Positions 17,282 to 25,670 of a DNA stretch of 64,000 bases are shown here, piece by piece. How positions within the stretch are numbered: the stretch's first letter is position 1; each line of letters begins with the position of its first letter. A model generated the notes under the pieces. It saw nothing but the letters and a program-made list of their open reading frames with translations. It ran no database searches and was not told the DNA's origin. Made by a program: the position numbers and the translations under genes. Source of the DNA: Deltaproteobacteria bacterium (lineage in GTDB: Bacteria; Desulfobacterota; Binatia; Binatales; Binataceae); contig JAKAVC010000042.1 in the NCBI GenBank assembly GCA_021817345.1, positions 39,336-103,335 on the forward strand. The letters are read 5' to 3'.

Positions 17282-17992
17282 CTATCTATGAGCTTCACCC
17301 ACAGGCGCGGCGCGATCAACCGCGTTCCAGAGCGCCGCCGCGCCGTCCTCGACGATTCGCCCGTACCCGAATACGTCGGCGAAACTCGCGCGCATCGTTT
17401 TTGCGAAATCCGCCACGCCTACGTCGGCGCGGCCCAGTTCCGCGACCGACGTCATCAGGCATCCCTGGATCCCACACGGGACGATCCGCTCGAAGAAACC
17501 AAGATCGGTCCGCACGTTAAGCGCGAATCCGTGGAGCGTGACCCATCGCCGGATACCGACGCCGATCGACGCGATCTTGCGCTCGCCAACCCATACGCCG
17601 GTAAGCCCGTCGCGCCGCCCGGCTTCGATTCCGTAGGCGGCCAGCGCGCGGATCATCGCTTCTTCGAGCTTTCGCAGGTAGCCGTGGACGTCGCGGTCGC
17701 GCCCGGTGAGCTTAAGGATCGCGTATCCGACCAGTTGCCCCGGCCCGTGATAGGTGACCTGTCCGCCGCGCGACACGCGATGGACGGGCACGCCGGACCC
17801 TCGCGCAGCGGCGAGATAGCGCTCGTCGGCGCCGCGCCCGAGTGTGAAGACGTGCGGATGCTCGAGCAGCAGCAGCGTGTCGTCGCGCCGGTCAGCGTAG
17901 CGCTCGGCAACCAGCGCGTCCTGCAGCGCGAGGCTCGCCTCGTACTCGACCACACCGAGTTCGGCGACCGTGAGCGTTCGAGTTCCGTCCAT
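17282..17992 (-). CDS. lipB: Octanoyl-[acyl carrier protein] transferase LipB
   Basis: Moves octanoate from acyl carrier protein to lipoyl domains before LipA acts. RGGQVTYHGPGQLVGY is the LipB signature; the catalytic Lys is in ERKIASIGVGIRRW and the catalytic Cys in RIVPCGIQGC. I set the start at the ATG at 17992 (236 residues). The track's 549-residue ORF adds a long charged N-terminus that is antisense to the MFS gene and is not real. It is the first gene of lipB-lipA. Confidence 0.95.
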   Translation of the reverse strand: MDGTRTLTVAELGVVEYEASLALQDALVAERYADRRDDTLLLLEHPHVFTLGRGADERYLAAARGSGVPVHRVSRGGQVTYHGPGQLVGYAILKLTGRDRDVHGYLRKLEEAMIRALAAYGIEAGRRDGLTGVWVGERKIASIGVGIRRWVTLHGFALNVRTDLGFFERIVPCGIQGCLMTSVAELGRADVGVADFAKTMRASFADVFGYGRIVEDGAAALWNAVDRAAPVGEAHR

Positions 17993-18199
17993 CGTCACCC
18001 TGAAGTGTAGCGAACTTCGGCCGTTTCGTCGCATCCCGCCGAGGGCATTTCGCTCACGCGCGGCGGGCCGCCGGAGCCGGCGGGCTTTCCGTCGGCGAAT
18101 CGGAGCCGCGCCCGCTTCGCCTCTCGGCGGTTGTACCTGTGGCGCTTTCCGTCGTATAGGATGCGCGGGTGACTGCAAGGGGGCAATGGGGACAAAAAG

Positions 18200-19450
18200 A
18201 TGACAAACCGCGAGCGCCGCGGATGGCTCGTTGTCGGCGCGTTGTTTACGGCGCTCTTCTTCATCTGGGGCGCGATCAACAGCGGCGGGGTGTTCGTCAT
18301 CCCGGTACTGAAGTATTTCGGATGGACGCGCGCGCGGATCTCGACGCTGGCCGCGGTGTCGGCCCTCGCCGGCGGTGCGGCGGGACCGCTGATAGGATGG
18401 ATCCTCGACCGGGTTGACGCGCGAAAGGTGATGGTCGCGGGGGCGGGCGTGTACGCGCTCGGGCTGTTCGTCCTCAGCCGCGCCAACTCCTTCGGCACGT
18501 TCTTCGTAATCTACATCGTCTTCGGCATCAGCTCGGCCGCCTCGACGATACTGCCTTCCTCGGTGGTGATCGCGAACTGGTTCGAGGAGCGGCGCGGGCT
18601 TGCGATGAGTATCGCGTTTACGGCGGTCTCGCTCGGCGGGGCCGCGATGACGATAGTCGTGAACTACGCGATCAAGCTCGGCGGATGGCGTCTCGGATGC
18701 GTCGCGCTGGGCGTGCCGATCGCCGCAATTGTTCTTCCGATCCTGTTCGTCGTGGTCAGAACCCGGCCCGCCGTCGAACCGCCGGCGCCGGGCACCGCCG
18801 ACGCGCCCGCGCCAGCGGTGGCCGAGGTGCCGGGACTCGAGATGCGCCAGGCGCTCAGGACGCGCTCGCTCTGGATGCTTGCCCTCGCCTTCCTGCTCGC
18901 GAACTGTATCGGCTCGGGCGTGGGCTTCCATTTCATCGCCTACCTGATCGGAATCGGCTACAGCGCGACGTTCGCTGCCGGAACCGCGAGCGTCTCGCTG
19001 CTGTTCGTTGCGCTCGGCAGCCTGGTGGCCGGTCCTCTCGCCGATCGGGTGGGCGCGCGCACGGCGCTTGCGATCGCGGTCGGCGCGTGGTCAATCGGGA
19101 TGCTGCTTCTGCTCGACGCGCGGCAGGAAGTGGCGCTCGCCGCCTACGTGGTGCTGGGAGGATTCTTGTTCGGCGCGCCGTGGGTGCTGGGAACACTCGC
19201 GGTGGTGGAATCCATCGGTATCAAGCGGCTCGGCTCGGTGCTCGGATTTCTCGGAATCTTCTCGACCATCGGGATGGCGATCGGGCCGGTCGTGACGGGC
19301 CGCATCTTCGACCTGACGCACAGCTACCATCCGGCGTTCTGGCTGTTTATCGCGCTGTCGGTCGTATGCGCCGTGGCGGTGTCGGCGTGTCTTCCGCTCG
19401 AGCGCGAGCAGCAACGTCTCGCGACGCCTGCGGCTTCCGCCGCCGCGTAA
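18200..19450 (+). CDS. Major facilitator superfamily transporter
   Basis: A 416-residue inner-membrane carrier with about 12 membrane helices in two halves, separated by a loop rich in Pro/Ala (near 190-215). LIGWILDRVDARKVM in the first half and GPLADRVGARTALAI in the second are the paired MFS A-like loop motifs. The overall look is of the monocarboxylate/oxalate-formate group, but the substrate is not readable. It is on the plus strand between the lip and lpd genes, not in their operons. Confidence 0.85.
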   Translation: MTNRERRGWLVVGALFTALFFIWGAINSGGVFVIPVLKYFGWTRARISTLAAVSALAGGAAGPLIGWILDRVDARKVMVAGAGVYALGLFVLSRANSFGTFFVIYIVFGISSAASTILPSSVVIANWFEERRGLAMSIAFTAVSLGGAAMTIVVNYAIKLGGWRLGCVALGVPIAAIVLPILFVVVRTRPAVEPPAPGTADAPAPAVAEVPGLEMRQALRTRSLWMLALAFLLANCIGSGVGFHFIAYLIGIGYSATFAAGTASVSLLFVALGSLVAGPLADRVGARTALAIAVGAWSIGMLLLLDARQEVALAAYVVLGGFLFGAPWVLGTLAVVESIGIKRLGSVLGFLGIFSTIGMAIGPVVTGRIFDLTHSYHPAFWLFIALSVVCAVAVSACLPLEREQQRLATPAASAAA

Positions 19451-19463
19451 GGGCCGCCCGTGT

Positions 19464-19667
19464 GGTGTCCCGCAAATAAGTTACGAAATGCCCAGGGTCA
19501 GCCGTAATCCGTCATCCTGAACGGAGGCTGCCGGAGTGAAGGATCTCGCGCGGTCCCCCGCGCGTCAGAGCCCCCGCGCCCAGCCAGTTCACCCGGAAGA
19601 CCGGGCGAGATCCTTCGCTGGCGCTCAGGACGACGCATAGACTTTACAAAGTTGTTTACGGGACACC
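19464..19667. mobile_element. MITE-like non-coding element with terminal inverted repeats
   Basis: A 204-base stretch bounded by 19-base inverted ends: GGTGTCCCGCAAATAAGTT on the left and, on the opposite strand at 19649-19667, GGTGTCCCGTAAACAACTT (16 of 19 identical). Inside are two inverted copies of a repeat, 19511-19549 and 19605-19634, related to the one at 9013-9112. No coding frame for a transposase is present, so it would be mobilised in trans. No clear target duplication was seen. It sits between the MFS stop and the lpdA stop. Confidence 0.65.
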
Positions 19668-19670
19668 CCG

Positions 19671-21083
19671 CTAGATATGTATCGCTTCGCCCTCTGCGGC
19701 GAGCGCCGCTTCCATGATCGCCTCGGACATCGTTGGATGCGGATGGACGGTGCGGCCGAACTCGGCGGTAGTGGCCTCGAGCGTCCTGCCCAGCACCACT
19801 TCTGAAATCAGGTCGGTCGCGTGATGGCCGATTATCTGGCATCCGAGGACCTCGCCGTACTGCTCGCTTACGACGAATTTGACGAAGCCTTCCGCCTCGT
19901 TGATCGCGACCGCCTTGCCGTTGCCGCGGAACGGGAACTTGCCGACTTTGACTTCGATTCCGCGCGCGCGCGCCTCGGCCTCGCTCAATCCCACGCACGC
20001 GACTTCCGGCTCGCAGTAGATACATCCCGCGATCGAGAGCAGATCGAATCCCGGCTCGCGCACCCCGGCCATTATCTCGACCGCGGCGATACCCTCGGCG
20101 GAGGCCTTGTGCGCAAGGAGCGGCGGACGAATCAAGTCGCCGATCGCATAGACGCTCTCGCACGAGGTGCGGAACGAATCGTCAACCTTGACGAAGCCGC
20201 CGCGCTCGATCTCGACGCCGAGCGCTTCGAGTCCGAGGTTTTTGCTGAGCGGAGCGCGACCGACCGCGACCAGCACGTTCTCCGCATCGACGGCCTTTTC
20301 GCCGTCCGCGGAATCGAGCGCGACGGACCATCGCTCTCCATTCCGCGCCATCGATTTGTACCCGTGCCCGAGCATCACCTTGACGCCGCGCTTGACGAAC
20401 TGGCGGCGCGCTTCCTCGGCGACCTCGGCGTCGACCCCGGGAAGCATCTGCTTCTCCAGTTCGATAATCGTGACCTTGCTTCCGAACGCCTGGTAAAAGT
20501 AGCCGAACTCGAGCCCGATCGCGCCCGCGCCGATTATCGCGATACTCTCGGGCAGCCGGTCGTGCACGAGCGCCTCGCGGCTCGTCATCACGCCGTCGCC
20601 GATTTTCATTCCGGGGAGCAGACGCTCGGTTGAGCCGGTGGCGACCAGGATGCGGTCGGCTTCGATTTCGGAGGCGGCGGGCGCGGGCTTTCCCTCGGCC
20701 TGCGCGAGCGCGACGGTGTTCGGCCCGGCCACGGTTCCGTTCGCCTCATAGAGATCGATTTTGTTCTTCTTGAACAGGTAACGGACACCGCGCTGGAGCT
20801 TGTCCGCCGCGTCGCGCGAGCGCTGGATAACGCGCGGGAAGTCAACCCGCACTTCGCCGGTTTCGATTCCGTGCTCCTTCGCCGCCGAGCGTATCGTCTC
20901 CATCGCCTCGGCCGAGTTGAGCAGCGCCTTCGACGGGATGCATCCCCAGTTAAGGCACACGCCGCCCGGGCGATCGCGCTCGACCACCGCGACCCGCATC
21001 TTGAGCTGCGAGGCGCGAATCGCCGCCACATATCCACCCGGTCCCGAGCCGATTATCGCAAGGTCGTATCGTGAGTTGGCCAA
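19671..21083 (-). CDS. lpdA: Dihydrolipoyl dehydrogenase (E3)
   Basis: FAD enzyme that reoxidises the lipoyl group of E2 with NAD+. The FAD site is IIGSGPGGYVAAI, the redox disulfide is in GGVCLNWGCIPSKALL, the NAD site is AIIGAGAIGLEFGYFYQ, and the C-terminal base is in HPHPTMSEAIMEA. Length 470 residues, the standard size. It follows pdhC by 73 bases and is the last gene of the pyruvate dehydrogenase cluster. Confidence 0.96.
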   Translation of the reverse strand: MANSRYDLAIIGSGPGGYVAAIRASQLKMRVAVVERDRPGGVCLNWGCIPSKALLNSAEAMETIRSAAKEHGIETGEVRVDFPRVIQRSRDAADKLQRGVRYLFKKNKIDLYEANGTVAGPNTVALAQAEGKPAPAASEIEADRILVATGSTERLLPGMKIGDGVMTSREALVHDRLPESIAIIGAGAIGLEFGYFYQAFGSKVTIIELEKQMLPGVDAEVAEEARRQFVKRGVKVMLGHGYKSMARNGERWSVALDSADGEKAVDAENVLVAVGRAPLSKNLGLEALGVEIERGGFVKVDDSFRTSCESVYAIGDLIRPPLLAHKASAEGIAAVEIMAGVREPGFDLLSIAGCIYCEPEVACVGLSEAEARARGIEVKVGKFPFRGNGKAVAINEAEGFVKFVVSEQYGEVLGCQIIGHHATDLISEVVLGRTLEATTAEFGRTVHPHPTMSEAIMEAALAAEGEAIHI

Positions 21084-21156
21084 GATTTGCTCCCGAGGTT
21101 CCGGTGCGCGCGCCGAAGCGCAAAGGCCGGCGCGCGCGTGATTTGTTCAGAGTCGT

Positions 21157-22593
21157 TCAGACAAGGAGACTAGCCGGATTTTCCAGAAAGCGCTTCAGTT
21201 CCTGCAGGAAGCGCCCCGCGACGATCCCGTCGATAATCCGATGGTCGCACGACACCGTCACCATCATCGTCCTTCCCACCGCGAGTTGTCCGTTTCGCAC
21301 CACCGGCTTTTCCTTGATCGCGCTCACCGCGAGAATCGCGGCCTGCGGCGGGACGATCACCGCGGCGAAGTGCTCCACGCCGACCATCCCCATGTTAGAG
21401 ATGGTGAAAGTCGCGCCCGAGAGTTCGCCGGTCGTGAACCCTCCGCCTCCGTGCCCCGCCTTGGCGACCAGACGATGCGACACGGCGGCGATTTCCGGCA
21501 GCGCAAGCCGTTCGCACTCGCGGATTACCGGGAGCAAAAGGCCGTCCTCGATCGCGACCGCGACGCCTATATTGATGTGTGGATGGATCACGATGCCGTC
21601 GTTTTCGAAGCTCGCGTTCATCCGCGGAAAGCGCCCGAGCGCAAGCGCCGTCGCCTTGACGATCATGTCGTTGTAGGTGATGTCTTCCTCGAAAAGTTCG
21701 GTCGTCTCGATCGACTTCTTGAAGCGCACCGCCTCTTCCATGTCGATTTCGACCGTGACGTAAAAGTGCGGTATCTCGCGCTTGGAGAGCGCCATGCGCT
21801 GCGCGATCGTTCTGCGCATGCTGGAGAGTTCCTCGCGCGAGCCGGGCGCTCCTTCGTGCGGATGGACCAGGCGGCGGAACTTGAACATCTGCTGCTCGCG
21901 CAGATAGTTGTCCACGTCGCGCTTGGTGATACGGCCGTCGGGCCCGGTGCCGCGCACGTGCTCGAGGTCGACGCCGGCCTCCTCGGCCGCGCGGCGCGCA
22001 AGCGGCGAGGCGCGCAGCTTGTGCCCTTCGGGCTCGACTTCGGGAGTCTCGACGATCCTGAGCGGCTGGCGCGGCGGCGCGGCCAGCGCGGTCGGAGCGG
22101 CCGACGGATGAAGGCCCATCGCGGGATGGAACGCGGGAGGGCCCGCTTCCTCTTCCTCCATCTCGGGCGGAGCGTTGACCGTGGCTTTGCGGGCAACAGC
22201 CGGAGCCTTTTCCGGCTCGCTGGCGGGCTTTGCCTCGGGCGCGGGGGCTTTTTCCGCAATCCTGGGCCGGGCGGGTTTCGCCGCCGCGGCTTCAACCGGT
22301 ATCGCCGTCGCGACCGGCGCCTCGGCCGGTTTCGCGCGCCTGGCGGAAGCCTCGCCGGGCGCGCGCATCATCGCGATCACCGCGCCGACCGGAGCGCTCT
22401 CGCCCTCCTTGAGCTTCAGCTCATCGAGCACGCCGTCCTCGAAGGCTTCGAGCACCATGTCGGCCTTGTCGGTCTCCACCTCGGCGATAGCGTCGCCATG
22501 ATGGATCTCGTCACCAGGATGCTTGAGCCAGCGCAGAATTTTTCCCTCCTCCATCGTGTCGGAGAGCTTCGGCATCGTGATCTCGTTGCTCAT
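21157..22593 (-). CDS. pdhC: Pyruvate dehydrogenase E2, dihydrolipoamide acetyltransferase
   Basis: Core of the pyruvate dehydrogenase complex, transferring acetyl groups to CoA. Domain order in 478 residues: one lipoyl domain (1-80; lipoylated Lys43 in VETDKADMVLE), an Ala/Pro/Glu-rich linker, an E3-binding domain (~193-229; LRASPLARRAAEEAGVDLE), a second linker, and the catalytic domain ending with SCDHRIIDG (His near 451). The ATG at 22593 begins MSNEITMPKLSDTM; the track start adds ten residues. The substrate could be another 2-oxo acid, but single-lipoyl E2 with E1 alpha/beta fits pyruvate or acetoin. Confidence 0.93.
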   Translation of the reverse strand: MSNEITMPKLSDTMEEGKILRWLKHPGDEIHHGDAIAEVETDKADMVLEAFEDGVLDELKLKEGESAPVGAVIAMMRAPGEASARRAKPAEAPVATAIPVEAAAAKPARPRIAEKAPAPEAKPASEPEKAPAVARKATVNAPPEMEEEEAGPPAFHPAMGLHPSAAPTALAAPPRQPLRIVETPEVEPEGHKLRASPLARRAAEEAGVDLEHVRGTGPDGRITKRDVDNYLREQQMFKFRRLVHPHEGAPGSREELSSMRRTIAQRMALSKREIPHFYVTVEIDMEEAVRFKKSIETTELFEEDITYNDMIVKATALALGRFPRMNASFENDGIVIHPHINIGVAVAIEDGLLLPVIRECERLALPEIAAVSHRLVAKAGHGGGGFTTGELSGATFTISNMGMVGVEHFAAVIVPPQAAILAVSAIKEKPVVRNGQLAVGRTMMVTVSCDHRIIDGIVAGRFLQELKRFLENPASLLV

Positions 22594-22691
22594 AAGTCCG
22601 CTCTTTCCGTATTGTGGGCGCAAGCCAGGCGATCCGACAAGGCGTGCGCGGATTGATACGCCGGGGCGCGAAAAACGGGAGGTGTCTTCGA

Positions 22692-22985
22692 TTGGAAGTG
22701 GGGGAAATTCCCGAGCGCGAATGGCTTCAGGCCGGGTTCTTCTGGATAGGGCTGGGATTGCTCATGGCATTGCCATGGGTTCGGCAGTCGATTCTGGCGC
22801 AGGCCGCACGCTTCGTGTTCTGCCTTACAGTCGTGGTGCATATCGGCGAAGCCTTCTACAACGCGAGCCTTGCCCGGCGCGCCAACCTCGATCCGTACCG
22901 GTGGGCGATCAGGTCACTGTTTCTCGGCTACCTCGCGCTCAGGCGGCTCAGAGAAGTCGTTTCGTCAACCGGCCATCCCATGTGA
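22692..22985 (+). CDS. Small membrane protein, DUF4499/TMEM254-like
   Basis: A roughly 97-residue protein with two to three hydrophobic helices: FWIGLGLLMALPWV, FVFCLTVVVHIGEAFYNASL and a last segment with SLFLGYLALRRL. I prefer the TTG at 22692 because GGGAGGTG lies eight bases upstream; the track starts at 22614. The HxGEAxYxxxLAR pattern recalls the DUF4499 (TMEM254) family, recalled from memory. It lies alone on the plus strand between pdhC and pdhB, diverging from pdhC. Function unknown. Confidence 0.55.
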   Translation: MEVGEIPEREWLQAGFFWIGLGLLMALPWVRQSILAQAARFVFCLTVVVHIGEAFYNASLARRANLDPYRWAIRSLFLGYLALRRLREVVSSTGHPM

Positions 22986-23016
22986 GGCGCGCGCCCGGCA
23001 CCGCGCCCGTTTCACC

Positions 23017-23988
23017 CTACACGATTCGTTCCGCCGCGCTGATGATGTCGGCGGGGCTCGGCAGCGCCGCCTTTTCGAGCCGCGCGTTATACGGCATCGG
23101 CGTGTCCATCGTTGCCACCCGCTCGACCGGCGCGTCGAGATGATCGAAGGCCTTCTCGTACAATTGCGCCGCGATTTCCGCGCCCGCGCCGCCGGTGCGC
23201 CATCCCTCGTACACGACGATCGCCTTGCCGGTCTTTTTGACCGATTCGAGCACCGTGTCGAGATCGAGCGGATTGAGCGTGCGAAGATCGATCACCTCGG
23301 CGTCGGTTCCCATGTTCTCCAGTTCTTGCGCGGCGGCGAGCGTGTCGTAAACGCATTTCGAGTATGAAACGAGCGTCAGGTCCTTGCCCTCGCGCAGGAC
23401 GTTGGCTTTGCCGAAGGGCACCAGATGCTCGCCGTCGGGCACTTCGCCCTTCACATGATAGAGCGATTCGTGTTCGAGGAAGATCACCGGATCCTCCTGG
23501 CGCAGCGCGGTCTTGAGCAGCCCCTTGGCGTCCGCGGGCGTGGCCGGAATCACGACGCGCAGTCCCGGGCAGTGCATGAAGTACGCTTCGAGGTTCTGGC
23601 TATGCTGCGCGCCCAACTGATGGCCCGCGCCCTGCGGCGCGCGGATTACGATCGGAACCTTGGCCTTGCCGCCGAACATGTAATGGATTTTGGCCGCGTT
23701 GTTCACGATCTGATCGAGCGCGAGCAGTCCGAAGTTGACCGTCATCAGCTCGACGATCGGCCTGAGTCCGCCCATCGCGGCGCCGATTCCAGCGCCTACG
23801 AAGGTGAGTTCGGATATCGGCGTGTCGCGCACGCGTTTTTCTCCGTATATCGCGAGCAGGCCGTCGGTCACCTTGAAAGCGCCGCCGAAGTAGCCGACCT
23901 CCTCGCCCATGATGAAGATGCGCTCGTCGCGATCGAGTTCCTCGCGCAGCGCCTGGTTCAATGCTTCACGATAGGTAATCTGGGACAT
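23017..23988 (-). CDS. pdhB: Pyruvate dehydrogenase E1 component, beta subunit
   Basis: With the alpha subunit it decarboxylates pyruvate using thiamine diphosphate. Residues 1-180 form the pyrimidine-binding domain (MSQITYREALNQALREELDRD, IFIMGEEVGYFGGAFKVT) and the rest a transketolase C-terminal domain (DAEVIDLRTLNPLDLDTV). Length 323 residues, as expected. It starts 18 bases after the pdhA stop. Confidence 0.95.
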   Translation of the reverse strand: MSQITYREALNQALREELDRDERIFIMGEEVGYFGGAFKVTDGLLAIYGEKRVRDTPISELTFVGAGIGAAMGGLRPIVELMTVNFGLLALDQIVNNAAKIHYMFGGKAKVPIVIRAPQGAGHQLGAQHSQNLEAYFMHCPGLRVVIPATPADAKGLLKTALRQEDPVIFLEHESLYHVKGEVPDGEHLVPFGKANVLREGKDLTLVSYSKCVYDTLAAAQELENMGTDAEVIDLRTLNPLDLDTVLESVKKTGKAIVVYEGWRTGGAGAEIAAQLYEKAFDHLDAPVERVATMDTPMPYNARLEKAALPSPADIISAAERIV

Positions 23989-24006
23989 GCGCGGACCTCC
24001 CTCGGC

Positions 24007-25011
24007 TCACTCGACGTAAACGTTCTTCGCGAGCTCTTCGAGCGGCGGCTCGGGGCTCTCGTCCGCGAACTTGACCGCGTCGTCGATAACCGCGCCGACC
24101 TCGGCGTCTATCTGGTCGAGACGCGCCTCGCTGACGCGCTTTTCGGCGAGCAGGCGCCGGCGCAGGTTCTTGATCGGGTCGCGCTCCTGCCAGATTCGTT
24201 CCTCGCGCTTGGAGCGGTATTCCACCGGATCGGACATCGAATGGCCGCGGAAGCGATAGGTCACCGCCTCGATCAGCGACGGGCCGTCGCCCTCGCGCGC
24301 ACGCGCCGCCGCCTCGGTCACCGCCCGGTACACGTCGAGCACATCCATCCCGTCCACCCGCACTCCCGGCATCTTGTACGGCTCGGCGAAGCGGTAAAGC
24401 TCTTCCTGGCAGATGGCGTTCTGCACCAGCGTGCCCATCCCATAGAAATTGTTCTCGCAGATGAAGATGACCGGGAGCTTCCAGAGCGAGGCCAGGTTGA
24501 GCGATTCGTGGAAAGCGCCCTGCGGCAGCGCGCCGTCGCCGAAGAAGCAGCACGCCACTTCGGGCTCTTCCTTGTAGGCGATGGAAAGCCCGAGTCCGAC
24601 CGCGAGCGGAAGTCCGCCGCCCACGATCGCGTAGCCGCCCATGAAGCGGATATCGGGGTCGAACAGATGCATCGAGCCGCCGCGGCCGTGTGAGATGCCG
24701 GTTGCCTTGCCGAACAGCTCCGCCATCACCGCGCGCGGGTCGGCGCCCTTGGCCAGGCAATGGCCGTGCTCGCGGTAGGTCGAGACGACGTAGTCCTTGT
24801 CGTAGAGCGCTTCGATCGCGCCGACCGCAACCGCCTCTTCGCCGGCATACAGATGGCAAAAGCCGGTAATCTTGCCGCGCGTGTACATCTCGGCCGATTT
24901 CTCTTCGAAGCGGCGAATGAGGCTCATCTTGCGGTACATGGCGAGGAGCTGAGCCTCGTCGAGCGTGAGCAGCGCGTGCTGCGCCACGTGTTTGTCGCGT
25001 TCAAGGGCCAT
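24007..25011 (-). CDS. pdhA: Pyruvate dehydrogenase E1 component, alpha subunit
   Basis: Binds thiamine diphosphate through the motif starting FGDGALPQGAFHESLN and closing with ENNFYGM. YRFRGHSMSDPVEYR is the conserved loop that carries regulatory phosphorylation in eukaryotes. Length 334 residues. It is the first gene of the pdhA-pdhB-(opposite gene)-pdhC-lpdA cluster. The 660-base region upstream contains paired 16-base direct repeats that may be regulator sites. Confidence 0.95.
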   Translation of the reverse strand: MALERDKHVAQHALLTLDEAQLLAMYRKMSLIRRFEEKSAEMYTRGKITGFCHLYAGEEAVAVGAIEALYDKDYVVSTYREHGHCLAKGADPRAVMAELFGKATGISHGRGGSMHLFDPDIRFMGGYAIVGGGLPLAVGLGLSIAYKEEPEVACCFFGDGALPQGAFHESLNLASLWKLPVIFICENNFYGMGTLVQNAICQEELYRFAEPYKMPGVRVDGMDVLDVYRAVTEAAARAREGDGPSLIEAVTYRFRGHSMSDPVEYRSKREERIWQERDPIKNLRRRLLAEKRVSEARLDQIDAEVGAVIDDAVKFADESPEPPLEELAKNVYVE

Positions 25012-25083
25012 AAGAAAACCCTCCGCGCCGTCTCCGGCGCTGCTCCGATTCTACTCCGGTACGTTTCATGGCAAAACCCGAAA

Positions 25084-25164
25084 TCAACATTTATCAAGTT
25101 CGCCATTTGCAACTCTACTCCAATCCGCCGCGCCGTGAAACCGCGCGGTCAACATTTATCAAGT
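25084..25164. promoter_or_regulatory. Pair of 16-base direct repeats upstream of pdhA
   Basis: TCAACATTTATCAAGT occurs exactly at 25084-25099 and 25149-25164, 65 bases apart (about six helical turns). They lie 73 and 138 bases upstream of the pdhA ATG. The spacing suits two sites for one DNA-binding regulator. No regulator gene is adjacent. Confidence 0.5.
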
Positions 25165-25623
25165 CCGGGTTTCAGGCCGTGGCGCACGCGCCCGGCGATG
25201 CGCCGCGCGTTTAACAGGACAGGACGGATTCTCGCTGCTTCAAATCGCCAACGGTGCTTCGGTTAAGCTTTCGCCGCGGGCGCGTGCGATTTGGTTTTAT
25301 GGCTTCACATCGCCACCGAGAAAGCGGGACGCCGAGCGCGAACGTATCGAAACGGAAACCGCACGCCGCCGCGCGATAGCGCGTTTCCGAGCCAAACTAT
25401 CGGGACCGCCCGGGCACGGCCCGGCGAGGCTGCCGCTCGCGGCGCGGGACGAGCGGCGCCGCCGCGTTCTCCGCCTAATCGGGAGACGTTTCGTTCGAGT
25501 CGGGCGAAGACGCGTTGAAGGTCCGCCGATTCAACACGGGCGCGGCATTACATGACCTCGAGTGCCGACAAGGGATGTCCGGCCAACGTGGGCGGACTGG
25601 CCGCGGCGTTACGAACCGAAAAA

Positions 25624-25669
25624 GTGTCCCGCCGGCATGGAATGCCGTGTCCCGTCGGCATGGAATGCC
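25624..25669. repeat. Two tandem 23-base hairpin repeats
   Basis: GTGTCCCGYCGGCATGGAATGCC is repeated twice back to back with one base different. Each copy contains CGGCAT-GGA-ATGCCG, a six-pair hairpin, like a REP unit. They abut the stop codon of the crotonase gene (25671) and could act as its transcript end or stabiliser; there is no T tract. Confidence 0.7.
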
Positions 25670-25670
25670 G

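Larger units (their letters stand above)
25012..25670. other. Long intergenic region between pdhA and the crotonase gene
   Basis: No convincing gene in about 660 bases; the two ORFs crossing it are low-complexity and Arg-rich. The pdhA-proximal 170 bases are comparatively AT-rich and carry the direct repeats at 25084 and 25149, so this is the probable pdhA promoter region. The rest is very GC-rich and ends with tandem hairpins. Confidence 0.6.

Noticed and set aside
17993-18931. N-terminal extension of the LipB ORF (track ORF of 549 residues)
   Set aside because: The extra ~310 residues are charged low-complexity sequence running antisense to the MFS gene; LipB homology starts at the ATG at 17992.
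21241-22656. 471-residue plus-strand ORF over pdhC
   Set aside because: Shadow of the E2 gene; no domain seen.
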